Source of the DNA: Clarkia xantiana subsp. parviflora
Lineage: Eukaryota; Streptophyta; Magnoliopsida; Myrtales; Onagraceae
Direction of reading: 5' to 3'
Length of the DNA: 64,000 bases
Assembly (NCBI GenBank): GCA_036873135.1
Contig: JAPTYO010000007.1
Location: forward strand, 60,064,383-60,128,382
Positions 10,757 to 23,879 of the stretch are shown here, piece by piece. Under the pieces are notes generated by a model. That model was not told the DNA's origin and did no database searches. It saw only the letters and a list, made by a program, of their open reading frames with translations. Made by a program: the position numbers and the translations under genes. Positions within the stretch are counted from its first letter, which is position 1, and each line of letters begins with the position of its first letter.

Positions 10757-12330
10757 TTAAGCCCTACGTAATCCAAGCAGTTTAACGTGCTTTTCAAAAA
10801 TCTCTCTACGTAATGGCTTAGTTAATGGGTCCGCGACCATTTTGTCTGTGGACAAGTATTCTAAAGTGATTATATTTTCTTCCAGAACATATTTAGCACA
10901 ATTGTATTTCACATCGATGTGTTTGGTCCTACTGTGGTACTTTGGATTCTTAACTGCTGCAATGGCTGCCTGACTGTCGGAGTATACCTTTACGGGTTTA
11001 CTCTCCTTGCCAATGCCAATTAATGCAGTAAGAATCCTTTTCAGCCATACCGCTTCTTGTGCAATTTTGGAAAGGGCAATGAATTCCGATTCCATAGTGG
11101 AAAGTGCGGCACATGATTGCTTCTTGCTTACCCATGATATGACAGCATTAGCAAGGAGGGAAACTCCTCATGTGGTGGACTTACAATCATCCGGATCACC
11201 ACCGTGGTCGGCGTCACTATAACCGGTCAATTCTATTTGCCTGCCCTTATAGCACAGAACATAGTCGGCAGTACCTTTCAGATATCTTATAATTCGTTTC
11301 ACGGCCTTTAAATGTTGATAACTAGGATCTGATTGGAATCTTAATACTAGGCCCACAGCGTAATAGATATCCGACTGAGTACATAGCATGGCATACATGA
11401 GACTTCCTACCATGCTTAGATAATCTGCATCCTTCATCTGTTCAAGCTCCTGCTGGTTCTTCGGGCCATCACGCTTTGACAACGCGCACCCGAACACAAC
11501 CGGCGTATCCACTGGTTTGGCATCGAGCATTCTGAATCTTTTCAACAGTTTGTTGATATAAGATTCTTGAGACAGACACAATGTCCGGGCGGCACGATCT
11601 AGGACAATTTTAATGCCTAAGATGTACGTGGCCTCTCCCATGTCTTTCATCTCAAATGCTGATGCTAACCAGGACTTTGATTAATTCATGAAACTCACAT
11701 CGTTCGCAACAATGAGTATGTCATGTATGTATAAGGTTATGATGACATACTTAAACCCAGAGGTCTTGGTGTAAACGCGATCCTCGTGAAGGTTCACAAA
11801 TCTGTTTCCAACAATTTCCTCGTGGAATCTGCGATACCATTGCCGAGACGATTGTTTAAGATCGTAAATAGATCTTTGGAGTTTGCAAACTTTACGTTCT
11901 TTTCCAGGAGTAATAAAACCCTCTAGCTGCTCCATATAGATCTCTTCATCTAGGTTTCTGTGGAGGAATGCGGTATTAACATCCATTTGGTGTAGCTCTA
12001 GATCGAGGCATGCAACAAGGGCAAGGATGGTCCTAACTGTGGTGTAATGCACAGTTGGTGAGTATGTTTCATCAAAGTCCACCCCGTTAATTTGGGTATA
12101 TCATTTCGCAATCGTTCGAGTTTTGCACCACTCAACTTTTCCATTAGTAGTGAATTCTAAAATTTCACTATCAAGCTCTGCGGTTAGCAGGTAAATCAAC
12201 TGAAAACCAAAAACCGAATTTATTTTCATTTAGGCAATTTCATCCTCCATTCCCTCGTTTGAGGTTATTTCATTGCTTGCTGAACCGTTACTGGTTGTGA
12301 ACGAATGTCTCACTTGATGGGATACTTCTT
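10757..12330 (-). pseudogene. Copia reverse transcriptase and RNase H, broken
   Basis: On the minus strand the frame runs from GVDFDETYSP through MDVNTAFLH and IYDLKQSSRQW to the RNase H motifs GYSDADHGGD, SEFIALS and YSDSQAAIA, ending LLGLRRA at 10757. These are hallmark copia pol motifs in the right order. Stops fall inside (near 12100, near 11680 and near 11168), and the polymerase box reads YIHDI instead of YVDDI, losing a catalytic aspartate. The enzyme would be inactive. Copying of RNA into DNA was its original role in the virus-like particle. Confidence 0.9.
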
Positions 12331-12340
12331 TGACATAAGT

Positions 12341-12655
12341 TCATTGCTTTTGACTATGTCTAGGCTCGTTGCCTTTGACTATGTCTAGGCTCGTTAATCC
12401 ATCTGTAGTATGATCGCTACTCCCACTCGGAATAATGCTTCTTCTCGGAGCATTACTCCCACTGGGAACAATGGCGGTGCTTGAACTTTGATTTACAACT
12501 TTCTCAGGATTACCTCTCGGTCTCGGGATTTTATCTCCGCGATTTATTCCTTGATCACTAGGATCTTGAACCAAGTTGGTCGTTTCCCTCCCACTAGGAA
12601 TAATGAGCAGTTGTATTAGCTCAGCATTATGATTATCAGGTCCGACTTGATTCAC
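12341..12655 (-). pseudogene. Copia pol linker upstream of reverse transcriptase
   Basis: A 104-residue open frame is rich in Pro, Ser, Asn and Gly, with repeated IPSG motifs. It sits directly upstream of the reverse transcriptase in minus-strand order. Low-complexity linkers of this kind join integrase and reverse transcriptase in copia polyproteins. It has no domain of its own. The region 12656-14040 should hold integrase, but I could not recognise it; it is badly decayed. Confidence 0.4.
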
Positions 12656-14040
12656 ATTAACATTTAGTAATGGTTATGTGAGGGGGAGTGAGCTCTCCCA
12701 CTGGATTTATTATGAGGACGTTTCCATCATCATTTACCATTATTCGCCATCATTCACTAATGCTATATCATTCTCCCACTCGAAGTAAGTGATACCTGAG
12801 TATCTCCGTTGTCCATTATAATTTGATCAGTACTTTAGTTCGTTCTGTTCCGCAAAGCATTGGAAATCCACCTCAAATTTCTATAATGTGTCATGTCCGA
12901 CCACGTTGCCATTAGTCCAAGCTAATTTTAAACTTGCTTTTTCTAAGAGTAGACCGTACTCTTATTAAATGCTTGTTTAACCCGCAAATTAATGCTGTTT
13001 AATGATAAGGTTTCACCCATATCATTCTTTAGCTTTTATGGAAACGCGTCAACCGATTATATTGGAACACAGTGTTACATTAGTATGAATCAACTTAATT
13101 TCATCCCGTATGAACAATTAATGTGTAATTCTAACATAATTTAATTTTAAACTATGTTTCTCAAAGTATTTAATGAAATGATTGCTTACCCAAACTTTTC
13201 GTTCAAGGCTTATAGTGGGAGAGTCATTTTACTGACTTCTTCCTTTCGTTTGTTAACTCATCCAAAGACTTATCCACCTCATGGGCTATGCATTTAAGCT
13301 CTCGCTTTAATGCCATAGTTGATGTACTACAACTATAGTAGTTATCATTAAATTTTTACTTTAAAACGATGTGTCCCGTCTCTCGAGGTGAGATGCGCGT
13401 CACACGCCTTATACCAGGTTTAATCCATGGTTTAAATCATTTTAGTTTCCAAATTTATAATCAAATCGGTTTTACATGCACATTATTTCGGGATACTTAT
13501 CATTTAATGGAGTACTTAACAAATAAGGATGTAATATCGGTCGATTCGTTTTACGACTTTAAGCAATCAATGGATTCATTAAGATGATGGTTCGTTATTC
13601 ACGATTTAGAGGTAAGTGTTTTGTTTTAATCCAATCGTTTTACTGATGGATTTTCTGTTTTAGTTAATCGTTCTGGATCGGACCCGTTTAACCGGGTCGA
13701 TTAATTATGATAAGTAGACAATGTCATGAATTGAATGGTTACTACTTTATTCAATAATTTAGAATCACAATTAACTAAATTTAAACATATAAACGGGAAA
13801 ATAGGGATCCTAACAAAAATAATAACAAAGTTTACGGATCAATAACTGCAGCTACGACAAAGAAAGTTATATAAGGCAGGTCTTCTTAACCACGTTTGAG
13901 CAACCCACCTGAAAATAAATTCAAAGCTGAATTTTGTCAGATGTTTCTGCATCAAATAAAACGTTTCACCATCTTATGTATTGTGGTAAACGAGGCGTAC
14001 CTTTTACGGTACATGAATCAACAGTGGTTGTCGCACCAGA

Positions 14041-14664
14041 TCATCGTTTAGACCTTTTATTGTTGGGTTTATCCAAGCAATTCCGAAGTCCAGCAAACCT
14101 GGTATCGGACAATTCGGGATGTTTGAAGATCTTTTCATCTTTATGGTCGGAATTATATAAGTCAATTTCCGTTTTAATTGTTGTGATCAGACGTGTAGGT
14201 CCATTATCATCAGCAAACCATGAAAGAGGAAACATCTCCATTACTTTCTGAATTCCTACCCATTCATCGGCGGCGTCGAGAACGGTTTTTATCCCACTCT
14301 TCTTGCATAGAATTTCATGGTAAGCGGCCATTAATTCTCTTGTTTCGGCTGCCTTTCCCTTGCCGTAGCGAAGGTGTAAGGTGCACCAAAGATGCAATGC
14401 GCTCTTTTGAATAGTCATTTCCTCCGTTTCATCTGTCAAATGCGAGCATATTATTTTCCGAGCTCTTTGATCCCTCCATAACTCGTCTTTATTATTGTAT
14501 ATGTAAGGTGTCCCTCCCTCGTTTGTAGGTATTCGTTGACCTCTTGGATCGATGCGATGCTCGACTCCCGCAGGTATCAGGTCACATTCAACACTAATTT
14601 TCCAATCATTATAATTAATGTCATCCAGTTTTCATATTTTGTTAAAAAAATCCAATCGAGCCAT
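14041..14664 (-). pseudogene. Probable copia gag remnant
   Basis: Read on the minus strand from an ATG at 14664, the frame has an early TGA and then about 190 open residues. A NYNDWK motif near the start, a DELWRDQRARKII stretch and a LHLWCTLHLRYGKG stretch fit the helical layout of copia Gag (UBN2-like: a W anchor, then a D..A..I helix, then a W..L...Y helix). Its place between the 5' LTR and pol fits too. No CCHC zinc knuckle is seen. I do not recognise it with certainty; an unrelated captured sequence is possible. Confidence 0.45.
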
Positions 14665-15061
14665 TTAGAACTATTACAATGAAAATCATGCAAAGTTAGG
14701 AAGACAATAAAATTTTGACAGAATTGCAAACATCGGATTATCTATTAAGACAAAATACAACAAATAGTGATCCCTCAGTCATCTAGACCAGACCGACCTC
14801 TAGTACACCGAGGGAAGGGGGTCCGTGAAAGAGCTCACACTACCGTTGTGTTCAATCTAATAGATCAGTCTTTTGAAAACAGTTATTATATTGCAAATTA
14901 CCGGAACGGGAATTTTTAAATAAGTATACCCGATCTTGGCTTTCCCAAGATCCTTTTTATTTTGAAAAATTATCTAATAATTTACGCGTGCATAATACTA
15001 TATCACGCCATAAACATCTAACAAACCAAACAACATGCTTACGCGTCATGCGTCTAATGTT
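14665..15061 (-). other. Copia element (minus): leader, no gene
   Basis: This AT-rich DNA lies between the gag-like frame and the inserted MITE-like element. No primer-binding site (TGGTATCAGAGC on the minus strand) was found here or next to the LTR remnant. It was probably lost in a deletion. Confidence 0.4.
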
Positions 15062-15595
15062 CCTAGCATACCACTGCGGTTATGATTGTTCATACCATAA
15101 CCATAACCATAACCAAGGTTTTTAACCACGATTAAACCATTTAACCACAATAATTCAAACTAATACAACAACATTGTTTCATACAAGAAAAGTAAACATA
15201 CATTCATTGCCTGTCACTTGCGATCATCGATCCTCATTCGCCATCACTTCTAATCGTGGTTACCTAATAATAAGAAATATAGACAAAAAATGGTGGATGG
15301 GAAAGGGAACGGAATAAGAATTATAATATTTGAATAATAATTAAAGTACAATAATAATTTATATATATATAACAATATAAGTATTAGTAATATATATATA
15401 TATTAATATTATATATATAAAGGTGATGGTTATAACCCCGGTTATGAACTGAATACCATAACTATAGCCATAACCATTGCGGTTACAAGATTCATCACCA
15501 TAACCGCCCTCATCATAATGGTGCGGTTAACCATTGTGGTAAATTGTGCGAATAATAATGGTTATTTGATTTTCACCGCAGCATTGCCGGCCCTA
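15062..15595. mobile_element. MITE-like element with degenerate terminal inverted repeats (hAT-like)
   Basis: The left end reads CCTAGCATACCACTGCGGTTATG and the right end, reverse complemented, reads CTAGGGCCGGCAATGCTGCGG, so the ends pair imperfectly. Many copies of ATAACC or GGTTAT lie near both ends, like the subterminal transposase-binding words of hAT elements. The interior is AT-rich with no coding frame. I could not find a clean 8-bp target duplication, so the boundaries are approximate. Confidence 0.45.
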
Positions 15596-16225
15596 GTCAA
15601 AACATGCAACTTCCGCACACTTCATGCATAATTGGCGACTGGAATTTTCGGTTCTGAAAATGTTTTGAAAATATTAGGGGCTGTTTTGCAATTCATGCTA
15701 ACAATCAATCATGCAAAATTTCTAGACATGTATTCTAGGCACTTTTAATCAACATAACATGTCTATCCTATTGCGCAAACCGTGTATTTAAATCTCAGAG
15801 CTCAATGCTCATAATATATTATCCAGCTAGCTTGACGAAGTCAAGACAACATTTCTAATATATGTTGCAGAAAGTAAACGATTGCAATTCAGCCCACTAA
15901 CTTAATCCAGTCCCAAAACTTGCATATCCGAGATCCGTCCCCATAATCGTAACCAGGCATTAAGGTTTTAGCCGAAAACGTGTTAAAACGCAAATCCTAA
16001 GAGCACTGTTTAGGCTAATTTTAAAGTTCGAAAACATTTTGGATTTAAAATTTGACATCCTATTTTATTGAACATTTAAAATTTCCAATATTGCTAATAT
16101 ATTAACTTAGCCACCAAGAAATATTAATTATGTAAAATAAATTCCAATATTGCTAATATATATATAAAAGTCGGCACATATATAAATATTGTCAAGATTC
16201 TATCTTTAAGATGTAAATCAATCAG

Positions 16226-16261
<36 letters not shown>

Positions 16262-16394
16262 CGGCTAATATATATTTATAATTATTGTCAAATATATCTT
16301 TAGGGATAAAAAATATATAGACAATATATTTTCTTAATCTTTTATATCAACTAAATCTATCAATATATATTAACCCTATATTTATCTATATATA
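15596..16394 (-). other. Copia element (minus): AT-rich leader next to the LTR remnant
   Basis: No coding frame is visible. The CTTGGTGGCTAAGTTA landmark (minus strand, near 16100) is shared with 1519-1535. A TA microsatellite lies at 16226-16258. The 3' half of the 5' LTR and the primer site should be here but are not recognisable. Confidence 0.4.
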
Positions 16395-16590
16395 GGATTG
16401 GTGGAGTGGACAATAGGGTTCAACCGAACCACATGTTTAAGGAAGGGATGCCCAATTTTGGGCCTCCCATGTAAATTAGGAATTGGGTCGAGCCTAATTA
16501 ACCTAATGTGACATTTTCCCAATTGTCTTAGGTAATATCCTTAATATTAACGGACTACTATTTACGGCGCGACGTCACCATATGCTAATA
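16395..16590 (-). repeat. Copia element (minus): truncated 5' LTR
   Basis: This is closely similar to 9430-9630, sharing ACCACATGTTTAAGGAAGGG, CCCAATTTTGGGCCTCCCAT and CATATGCTAA. Only about a third of the 567-bp LTR remains. The end has changed from CTAACA to CTAATA. The GAGAT target duplication follows at 16591. Confidence 0.8.
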
Positions 16591-16748
16591 GAGATCTTAT
16601 CTGTAACTAAGTCTAGTTTTACTATAAATAGATGTCAGTTCTACATTGTAAGGGGAGGAAAAATAAAAAAATATTACTCTCAAATTTAGTCTTCCTAACT
16701 TGTATTCTTCTTTAAGTGATGTACATATATTACTAACGGATCTTTTCA

Positions 16749-16791
<43 letters not shown>

Positions 16792-17224
16792 ATAATTATT
16801 ATTATATTGTTTGTAGGTATATTGTCTCTTCACAGCAGCAATCCATCCAACGTCTCCTCCCCAAGCCATCTCCTTCCTCCACGACACATCTGTCTTCGAC
16901 AAAGCCACCCGATTTTCTGCAAATCCCACAGCGAGGTCGACCTCGTCCCAGGTCCGGCCACCTCCCGTCCATGTACCAATCACCATCATCGATCATCGTC
17001 GCTCCTTCATGGCCTCCGACGAGTCCCAGCAAATATGTTACTAATTACACAGCCTTTCCACAACCACCGTGTTGTCCGACCGCGACTCGCTCTACCTGCA
17101 ACTGCATACCGATTCGAGCCACAACATCGTCCCCTTAGCTCGGCTACAACCTGCCCGACATCACATACACCAACTTCCGTCTCTTAAAGGTTCCGTAGGA
17201 TATTGCACCCATACGGGGTGCTTG
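16591..17224 (+). mobile_element. Element A: 3' LTR, second part
   Basis: After the GAGAT duplication the LTR resumes with TTATCTGTAAC and a TATA box, CTATAAATAG (16622-16631), followed by CTACATTGTAA, as in the element C LTR (TATAAATAGGGGTCTAG near 45689). An ATT microsatellite fills about 16750-16792. A GC-rich block begins near 16840, as in its relatives. The LTR is cut at 17225 by the plus-strand copia LTR. Confidence 0.65.
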
Positions 17225-17668
17225 TGTAGGTCTCGGAGAGATCGGCGACCGTTGTGTCGAGTCCCCGAAGTCGAAAACCGCTCCATAAAAAGAGCGGGGA
17301 CCAATGTGTTAGGTCCCCGAAGTTGTTAACTGCCCGTGACCTCCCTTTGGCTATAAATAGAACCTTTTGGTGGTCTAGGAGCACACAACTCTTACAAGTC
17401 TCTCCACGTCACTCTCATATACATAGAGCTCTAGTTTGTCTATAGGGTCATCATCCGTGGAGACCGAGGTACGCTCCGCCTAGTGACGTACCTCTTCGAC
17501 CGACATCCCCTCACCGTCGTGATTCCGAATTGACTACGACGATCCGCTTCCGCTTCCGCCGCCGCAAACCGCCACGGTCGAAGGTAACGTATCATTCCTA
17601 TAACTACCGTATTGTGTACGTACTAATTTGGTTGTTGGTTTGCTTGGCATGTACGTCGGTTTCCTACA
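17225..17668 (+). repeat. Plus-strand copia element: 5' LTR
   Basis: The ends are perfect inverted hexamers, TGTAGG and CCTACA, giving a 444-bp LTR. A TATA box, CTATAAATAG, lies at about 17351-17360. The primer site follows at once. The 3' LTR is not in the window, so the ends cannot be checked against a partner, but the position of the primer site fixes the right end. Confidence 0.75.
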
Positions 17669-17681
17669 TTGGTATCAGAGC
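17669..17681 (+). promoter_or_regulatory. Primer-binding site, tRNA-iMet type
   Basis: TTGGTATCAGAGC directly follows the LTR end CCTACA. It is complementary to the 3' end of initiator tRNA-Met, the standard primer of plant copia elements. Confidence 0.95.
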
Positions 17682-20286
17682 CGAAGGTTCGGTCTCCGGC
17701 ACCGGCTTCGTCTTCATGACGGTTATGCCGAACGCCAGCTGATTTTCGGAGTTTTCGTCGTCCCGCTCGTTTCGGATGTGTCCGGCCTATCATCTATGAG
17801 TATTCGACGCTCATTATCACCCATGAAGATTCTCAGCCACGAGGGTAGCGAGTTCCCGACGAACCCCGACGAAAAACGATCGTTTTCGTGGCCGACCGTG
17901 GCCATGAAGCTCCCACTCCATTTGTATCGTTCATATGGCCATATTCACGGTTTTTTCGTGTGGCCTAAGCATGGGGCGAGGCAACGGCCACCTCCATGGT
18001 AAAAGTGGCGGTCATGGTCGCCACACGAAGCTCAACTTGTTTTTTCGAATTTTTTTTTTTTTTTTTTTGCCGGAATGAGTATTTTTACGAACGGTTATCC
18101 AGTGGTGTGTCGCCGGTGACGGTTACGTACGAGCAAAACGGTTGAGAAGAGAGTGGGAGTAATGGCTAGATTGTGGGTTGCATGCAGTGGCGGCTCCACA
18201 TGAAACAATTGGGAACTAAATGTCCCCAATTTTCTCACCTATGCATATATATAAGTATATATAGTAGTAGTTTGAGAAAAAAAATATACAACTAAACACT
18301 TAACTTATGTATATATATTTAAAATATTATTATTATTATATGAATGTAATCACTATTTTTCATGTATTATTCTTAAAATGTAGTTTATTTTTATGAGAAT
18401 ATATATATTATATGAGTGGTTAGATTTTAATTTATATATAATCTTTTAAAAATGTTAGTTATCTAAAATTGTCGAATTCTAAACACTAGTTAATGTATTA
18501 ATTTTTTCACAATAAAATATTAAATTATTAGGTAGACTTAAATTTATATAATTTGTCTATCAATTACGAAAATTATCCTCGAAAAAAATTCGAATCGATC
18601 GTTAGATGGCGTGATTGAAGCTTATACCGTTTATGTTTATTATATACTCACATTGTAAATTGTAAATAGACAATATTACTAAAACTTAAAACTTCATAGG
18701 TTACTAATAATGTTATAGAATGCCATTTTAACAAAATGAAGTTTTGTAAATAAAAAAAATGATATTAGATAGTATTTATTTTAATTGTCAAAGAGTGTAA
18801 TAAATATTTTACCATTATAATGTATAATATGAATTTTTGTATCGATAAAAAAAATGAATTTTTTGGTATCATCAAATGGTTTTTTTTTCATAAAATGTGC
18901 CCCATTATTAATTTCCTGGAGCCGCCACTGGTTGCATGGGTGGGTGGTTGACATGCAGTTTTTTGCATGAAAAGCGGGTAAAGAAGATGAAGAACGGGCG
19001 GGTCGGGCGTTATTTTGCTATCCAGGTCGGTCAGAGATTTTTTTAAAACTCACGTGACCAATTTAATGAAGCATGGGCTCACGTGATTGCTTTATAAGCA
19101 AATCTGGGCCTAGCCTCTCTTTTACTAATGACTTGGGCTTTTTTTTAACATAGGCCCATATACATTAGCCGTGAGTTTTTTTTTTGTTTCATTAAAGTTG
19201 ACTTTGTCAATTTTTTTTTTCAAATTAGGCCCTGACTTGTTTTAAAGAGTTAAAAATATTTTTGTAGGGACAAAAATATTTTATTTATTCTTTAGTCCCT
19301 AATATTTTTATAGCAATGAATTGCATGCTTTATTTTATTAGTATCATGCTTAGGGTGCTTTTTATTTATATAAAATTGCATGTTGGCCCCCCGTAGTTCT
19401 AATTTGTTTCAACTACATGTGGAATATGTTTCCCGGAAGTCTTAGGGGACTTGATTATAATATTCTCGAGTTGAAATTGAGGAAATAATTATGTCTAGAA
19501 AGACCGAGCTTGAAGTGGAAACTTGACGCCGCGCCCCCTCCTCCCTGGCCTGGGAACTATGTTCTGTCTAAGAAACGGGAGTGTTGGGGCCTGTCTCGCG
19601 AACCCTTCGGTCCACCTGGGAATTTTCCTCTAAATGTATCTTTTGAAAATTTACATGATGGTCCCTAAGTCTTTTAAACAGACTTTTGATGCGAGTTAGT
19701 CCTTCTAAAGTCCGGAATGGGGTGCTAGATTTTAGTTATTTATTAAGCATGATACTTATTAAATTTGTTTAGTATCCATGTGTAGGGTACATTAACCAAG
19801 CATGCATGTTTGCTAGAAATGACATGATTTATTTTGCTTAGCATGACAAATGTTGATTCATATAGTATCCATGTATAGGTTTGCACTATTGCCATGCAAG
19901 CATGATTCATTCATATATTTCATGTCATATCCATGTTCTTATCATTCATGTTAATATGCTAGATTACATGATAGTACCATGAATTGATACATGCTAATTT
20001 GTTTAGTAAATTTGTATCAAGTTATATTAGGTATTCTAATAAGTTATTTATGAAGCATGTTCATGATTGACGTGAGTTGGGAACTTGACTTATTTATCGG
20101 CCGAATTGATTATCACGTAGCATGTACTTTAGGACGATGATTGGGAACATAGTGAACTTTTGACTCCGGGTCATGCTTGTGTTAATTGATTTAGTCAATA
20201 AATAGGTTAATTGAAAGCATGTGTGTGTGGAACATTGTATCTTCCCTGTAAATATGATCCTGATGTGCTATTCTTTTTTGTGAAGA
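17682..20286 (+). other. Plus-strand copia element: long leader
   Basis: About 1.86 kb of leader remains once the hAT MITE at 18185-18930 is removed. Short frames exist (for example 17628-18002) but show no recognisable domain. Positions 19700-20280 are AT-rich. The leader is unusually long for a copia element and ends at the gag start at 20287. Confidence 0.55.
18185..18930. mobile_element. hAT-type MITE with perfect 8-bp target duplication
   Basis: Terminal inverted repeats are CAGTGGCGGCTCCA at the left and TGGAGCCGCCACTG (nearly complete) at the right. GTTGCATG flanks both sides exactly (18177-18184 and 18931-18938), which is the 8-bp duplication of hAT transposases. The 746-bp interior is very AT-rich and has no transposase, so the element is non-autonomous. 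It inserted in the copia leader. Confidence 0.95.
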
Positions 20287-20312
20287 ATGGAAACTTCAAG
20301 CAAGAATGTTAT
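20287..20312 (+). pseudogene. Copia gag, first codons (rest at 48285)
   Basis: An ATG followed by codons for METSSKNV ends inside the target duplication GTTAT, where element B starts. Removing B and one duplication joins this exactly in frame to 48285 (IAELNKGLKLNGDNYDVW), the normal N-terminus of a plant copia Gag. The join is therefore proof of the nested insertion. Confidence 0.9.
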
Positions 20313-21971
<1,659 letters not shown>

Positions 21972-21985
21972 GCTTGCCCCTCTTT
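21972..21985 (-). promoter_or_regulatory. Element B: polypurine tract
   Basis: On the minus strand AAAGAGGGGCAAGC directly precedes the LTR start TGTAAACAC. It matches the tract of element C but for one base near the LTR. Confidence 0.85.
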
Positions 21986-22099
21986 GGGTGAATTCCCGTA
22001 TAACATGTTCGAGGGGATTTGTCCAAACACGAGTAAACACTAATTTTGGTTGGGAAGTATATCTTCTTTCGAGTCTTCGAATCTTCAAGGGAAACTCCT

Positions 22100-22610
22100 G
22101 GCATATTTCGAAAACTGCAAAAAAAGTAGATCATCTGTCGGCGGTGCCCCTGTTGGCGGTGCCTCCATTAGCGTGCCCCTGTTGGCGATGTAGAAAGTAG
22201 AACTTCCGTCGGCGGTGCCCCTGTTGGCAGTGCCTCCATTGGTAGTGCAGAAAAGTAAAGCCTCCAGTGGCGTGCGGAAAAGTAAAGCCTCGGTTGGCGG
22301 TGCCCCTATTGACGGTGCCTCCGTTAGCGGTGCAGAAAGTAAAGCCTCCAGTGGCGTGTGGAAAAGTAAAGCCTCGGTCGGCGGTGCCCCTATTGGCGGT
22401 GTCTCCATTGGCGGTGCAGAAAGTAAAGCCTCCAGTGGCGTGCGGAAAAGTAAAGCCTCCAGTGGCGTGCAGAAAAGTAAAGCCTCCAGTGGCATGCGGA
22501 AAAGTAAAGCCTCTAGTGGCGTGTAGTAAAGTAAAACCTCAATCGACGATGCCTCCAGTGGCGAGCGACAAGGAAAAGCCTCCAGTGGCGTGACTTGCGA
22601 AGGCTGAATA
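22100..22610 (-). repeat. Element B: 27-bp-type minisatellite
   Basis: Units built on AAAGCCTCCAGTGGCGTGCGG (plus-strand view, 27 bases with spacer) alternate with units containing GGCGGTGCCCCTATTGGCGGT. It is the reverse complement of the array in element C and is shorter. All units remain stop-free in several frames. Confidence 0.85.
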
Positions 22611-22639
22611 CTAAGGCATCGTTCGTCGGGGGTGACTCT

Positions 22640-22960
22640 CAGAAAGCTGGAAAACTTCAGATTCTGATTGTCGGTTGTGACTTGTAGGAACAGACTGTAA
22701 CAGTCCTACTCATCCTTTGAGTGGTGACTTGCGAGAGCAGACTGTAACTATCCCGCTTGCCGTGAAGTTGACTCGTAGGAACAGACTATAACAGTCCTAC
22801 TCATCCTTGAATGGTGACTCGCAAGAGCAGACTGTAACCATCCCGCTTGCCCTGAAGTTGACTCGTAGGAACAGACTGTAACAGTCCTACTCGTCCTTGA
22901 ATGGTAACTCGGGAGAACAGACTGTAACCGTCCCGCTTGCCGTGAAGTTGACTTTGGAAG
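22640..22960 (-). repeat. Element B: 90-bp tandem repeat, about three copies
   Basis: The words AACAGACTGTAACAGTCCTAC and GAGCAGACTGTAACCATCCCG alternate with CTTGCCGTGAAGTTGACTC at a 90-base period. The array sits between the 27-bp minisatellite and the GTGCATGGTGTGACAAC landmark. Elements A and C lack it at the matching place, so it is specific to this copy or sublineage. Confidence 0.8.
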
Positions 22961-23244
22961 ACGCTGGGTCGTAGAAAATACGCTTGCGCATGAGTGTTTG
23001 TCCCCAAATTTTTGCCTAAATTGTGCATGGTGTGACAACCTAGCGGGATCTTTTTTCTTTTTTCTCTTTTTTTTTAGAGAATTTCTCTCTTATTCTCTCC
23101 TTTTGCCACGGTCGTTTGAGAGATTTCCGACCCTGCCCCTCGGTTTTTTTTATTTTCTCTCCTTTTTCCATGATTTCAATTTTTGAACTTGCAACCATGC
23201 CTCTCATTTCCTGATTTTGCCTAGGTCTACCTTTCGGGTTTTCA

Positions 23245-23830
23245 ACCTAGCGGAAGCACTCTTTATTTGATAACCGATTAAACGGTGGCTGTGACCCGTA
23301 CTTTATTTTCCGCCTCGATGCGGGAGTATTTGTAGACATTTGAAGGGTGGTTGTGACCCTTTTCTCACCGTCTTCAATGTTGCGGGAGCTCTTTCGATTG
23401 TAGCCATTTGCAGGGTGGCTGTGGCTCTTCATTCTCGTCTCTGATCCGGGAAACACTTTTTGTATGTAACCATTTTGAGGGTGGTTGTGGCCCTTTTTTA
23501 TTCTTCCGCCCTCACAGGGTTCGCGGGATCACTCTTTTTCCTTTTTGTAGCCGTTTGGAGGTGGCTGTGGCCCTTTCACTTATTTCCCGATTTTGATGTT
23601 TCGAGGGCGCTCTTTATCTGTCGCCATTTGAAGGGTGGCTGTGGCCCTTTGTCTGTAGTCGTTTTAGGGATGACTGAGACCCTTTTTATTTTTAGTTGAT
23701 TTAGGGCCAACTCTGACCCTTTTATTTCTTCACTGCTCTCACAAAATATGCATGACCACTCTCTTTATTTTTATCGGTAGCCAATTAAAGGGCGGCTGTG
23801 ACCCTAAAAAAATAGATATTTTTTGCTTTT
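23245..23830 (-). repeat. Element B: GGGTGGCTGTGGCCC repeat block
   Basis: Irregular units centre on TTTGAAGGGTGGCTGTGGCCC (minus-strand view GGGCCACAGCCACCC) with 60-110-base spacing. It is the counterpart of 6425-7400 and 43305-44100. Confidence 0.8.
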
Positions 23831-23879
23831 TTCCTTCTGTTTTTTTTTTTTTTTTGCTTCTTTTTTTTTTAAAGAAAAT

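Larger units (their letters stand above)
9064..16590 (-). mobile_element. Degraded Ty1/copia element inserted in element A's LTR
   Basis: The left LTR (9064-9630) begins TGTTGG and ends CTAACA. The right end carries a homologous LTR part ending CTAATA at 16590. GAGAT flanks both sides exactly. On the minus strand the order is 5' LTR remnant, leader, gag-like frame (14664-14041), unrecognisable middle, reverse transcriptase and RNase H (about 12330-10757), then the 3' LTR. Several stops interrupt the coding part. Integrase could not be recognised. A MITE-like insert sits at about 15062-15595. Confidence 0.85.

Noticed and set aside
16597..16989. Frame with a poly-Asn stretch on the minus strand
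   Set aside because: The Asn run is the translation of an ATT microsatellite inside an LTR.
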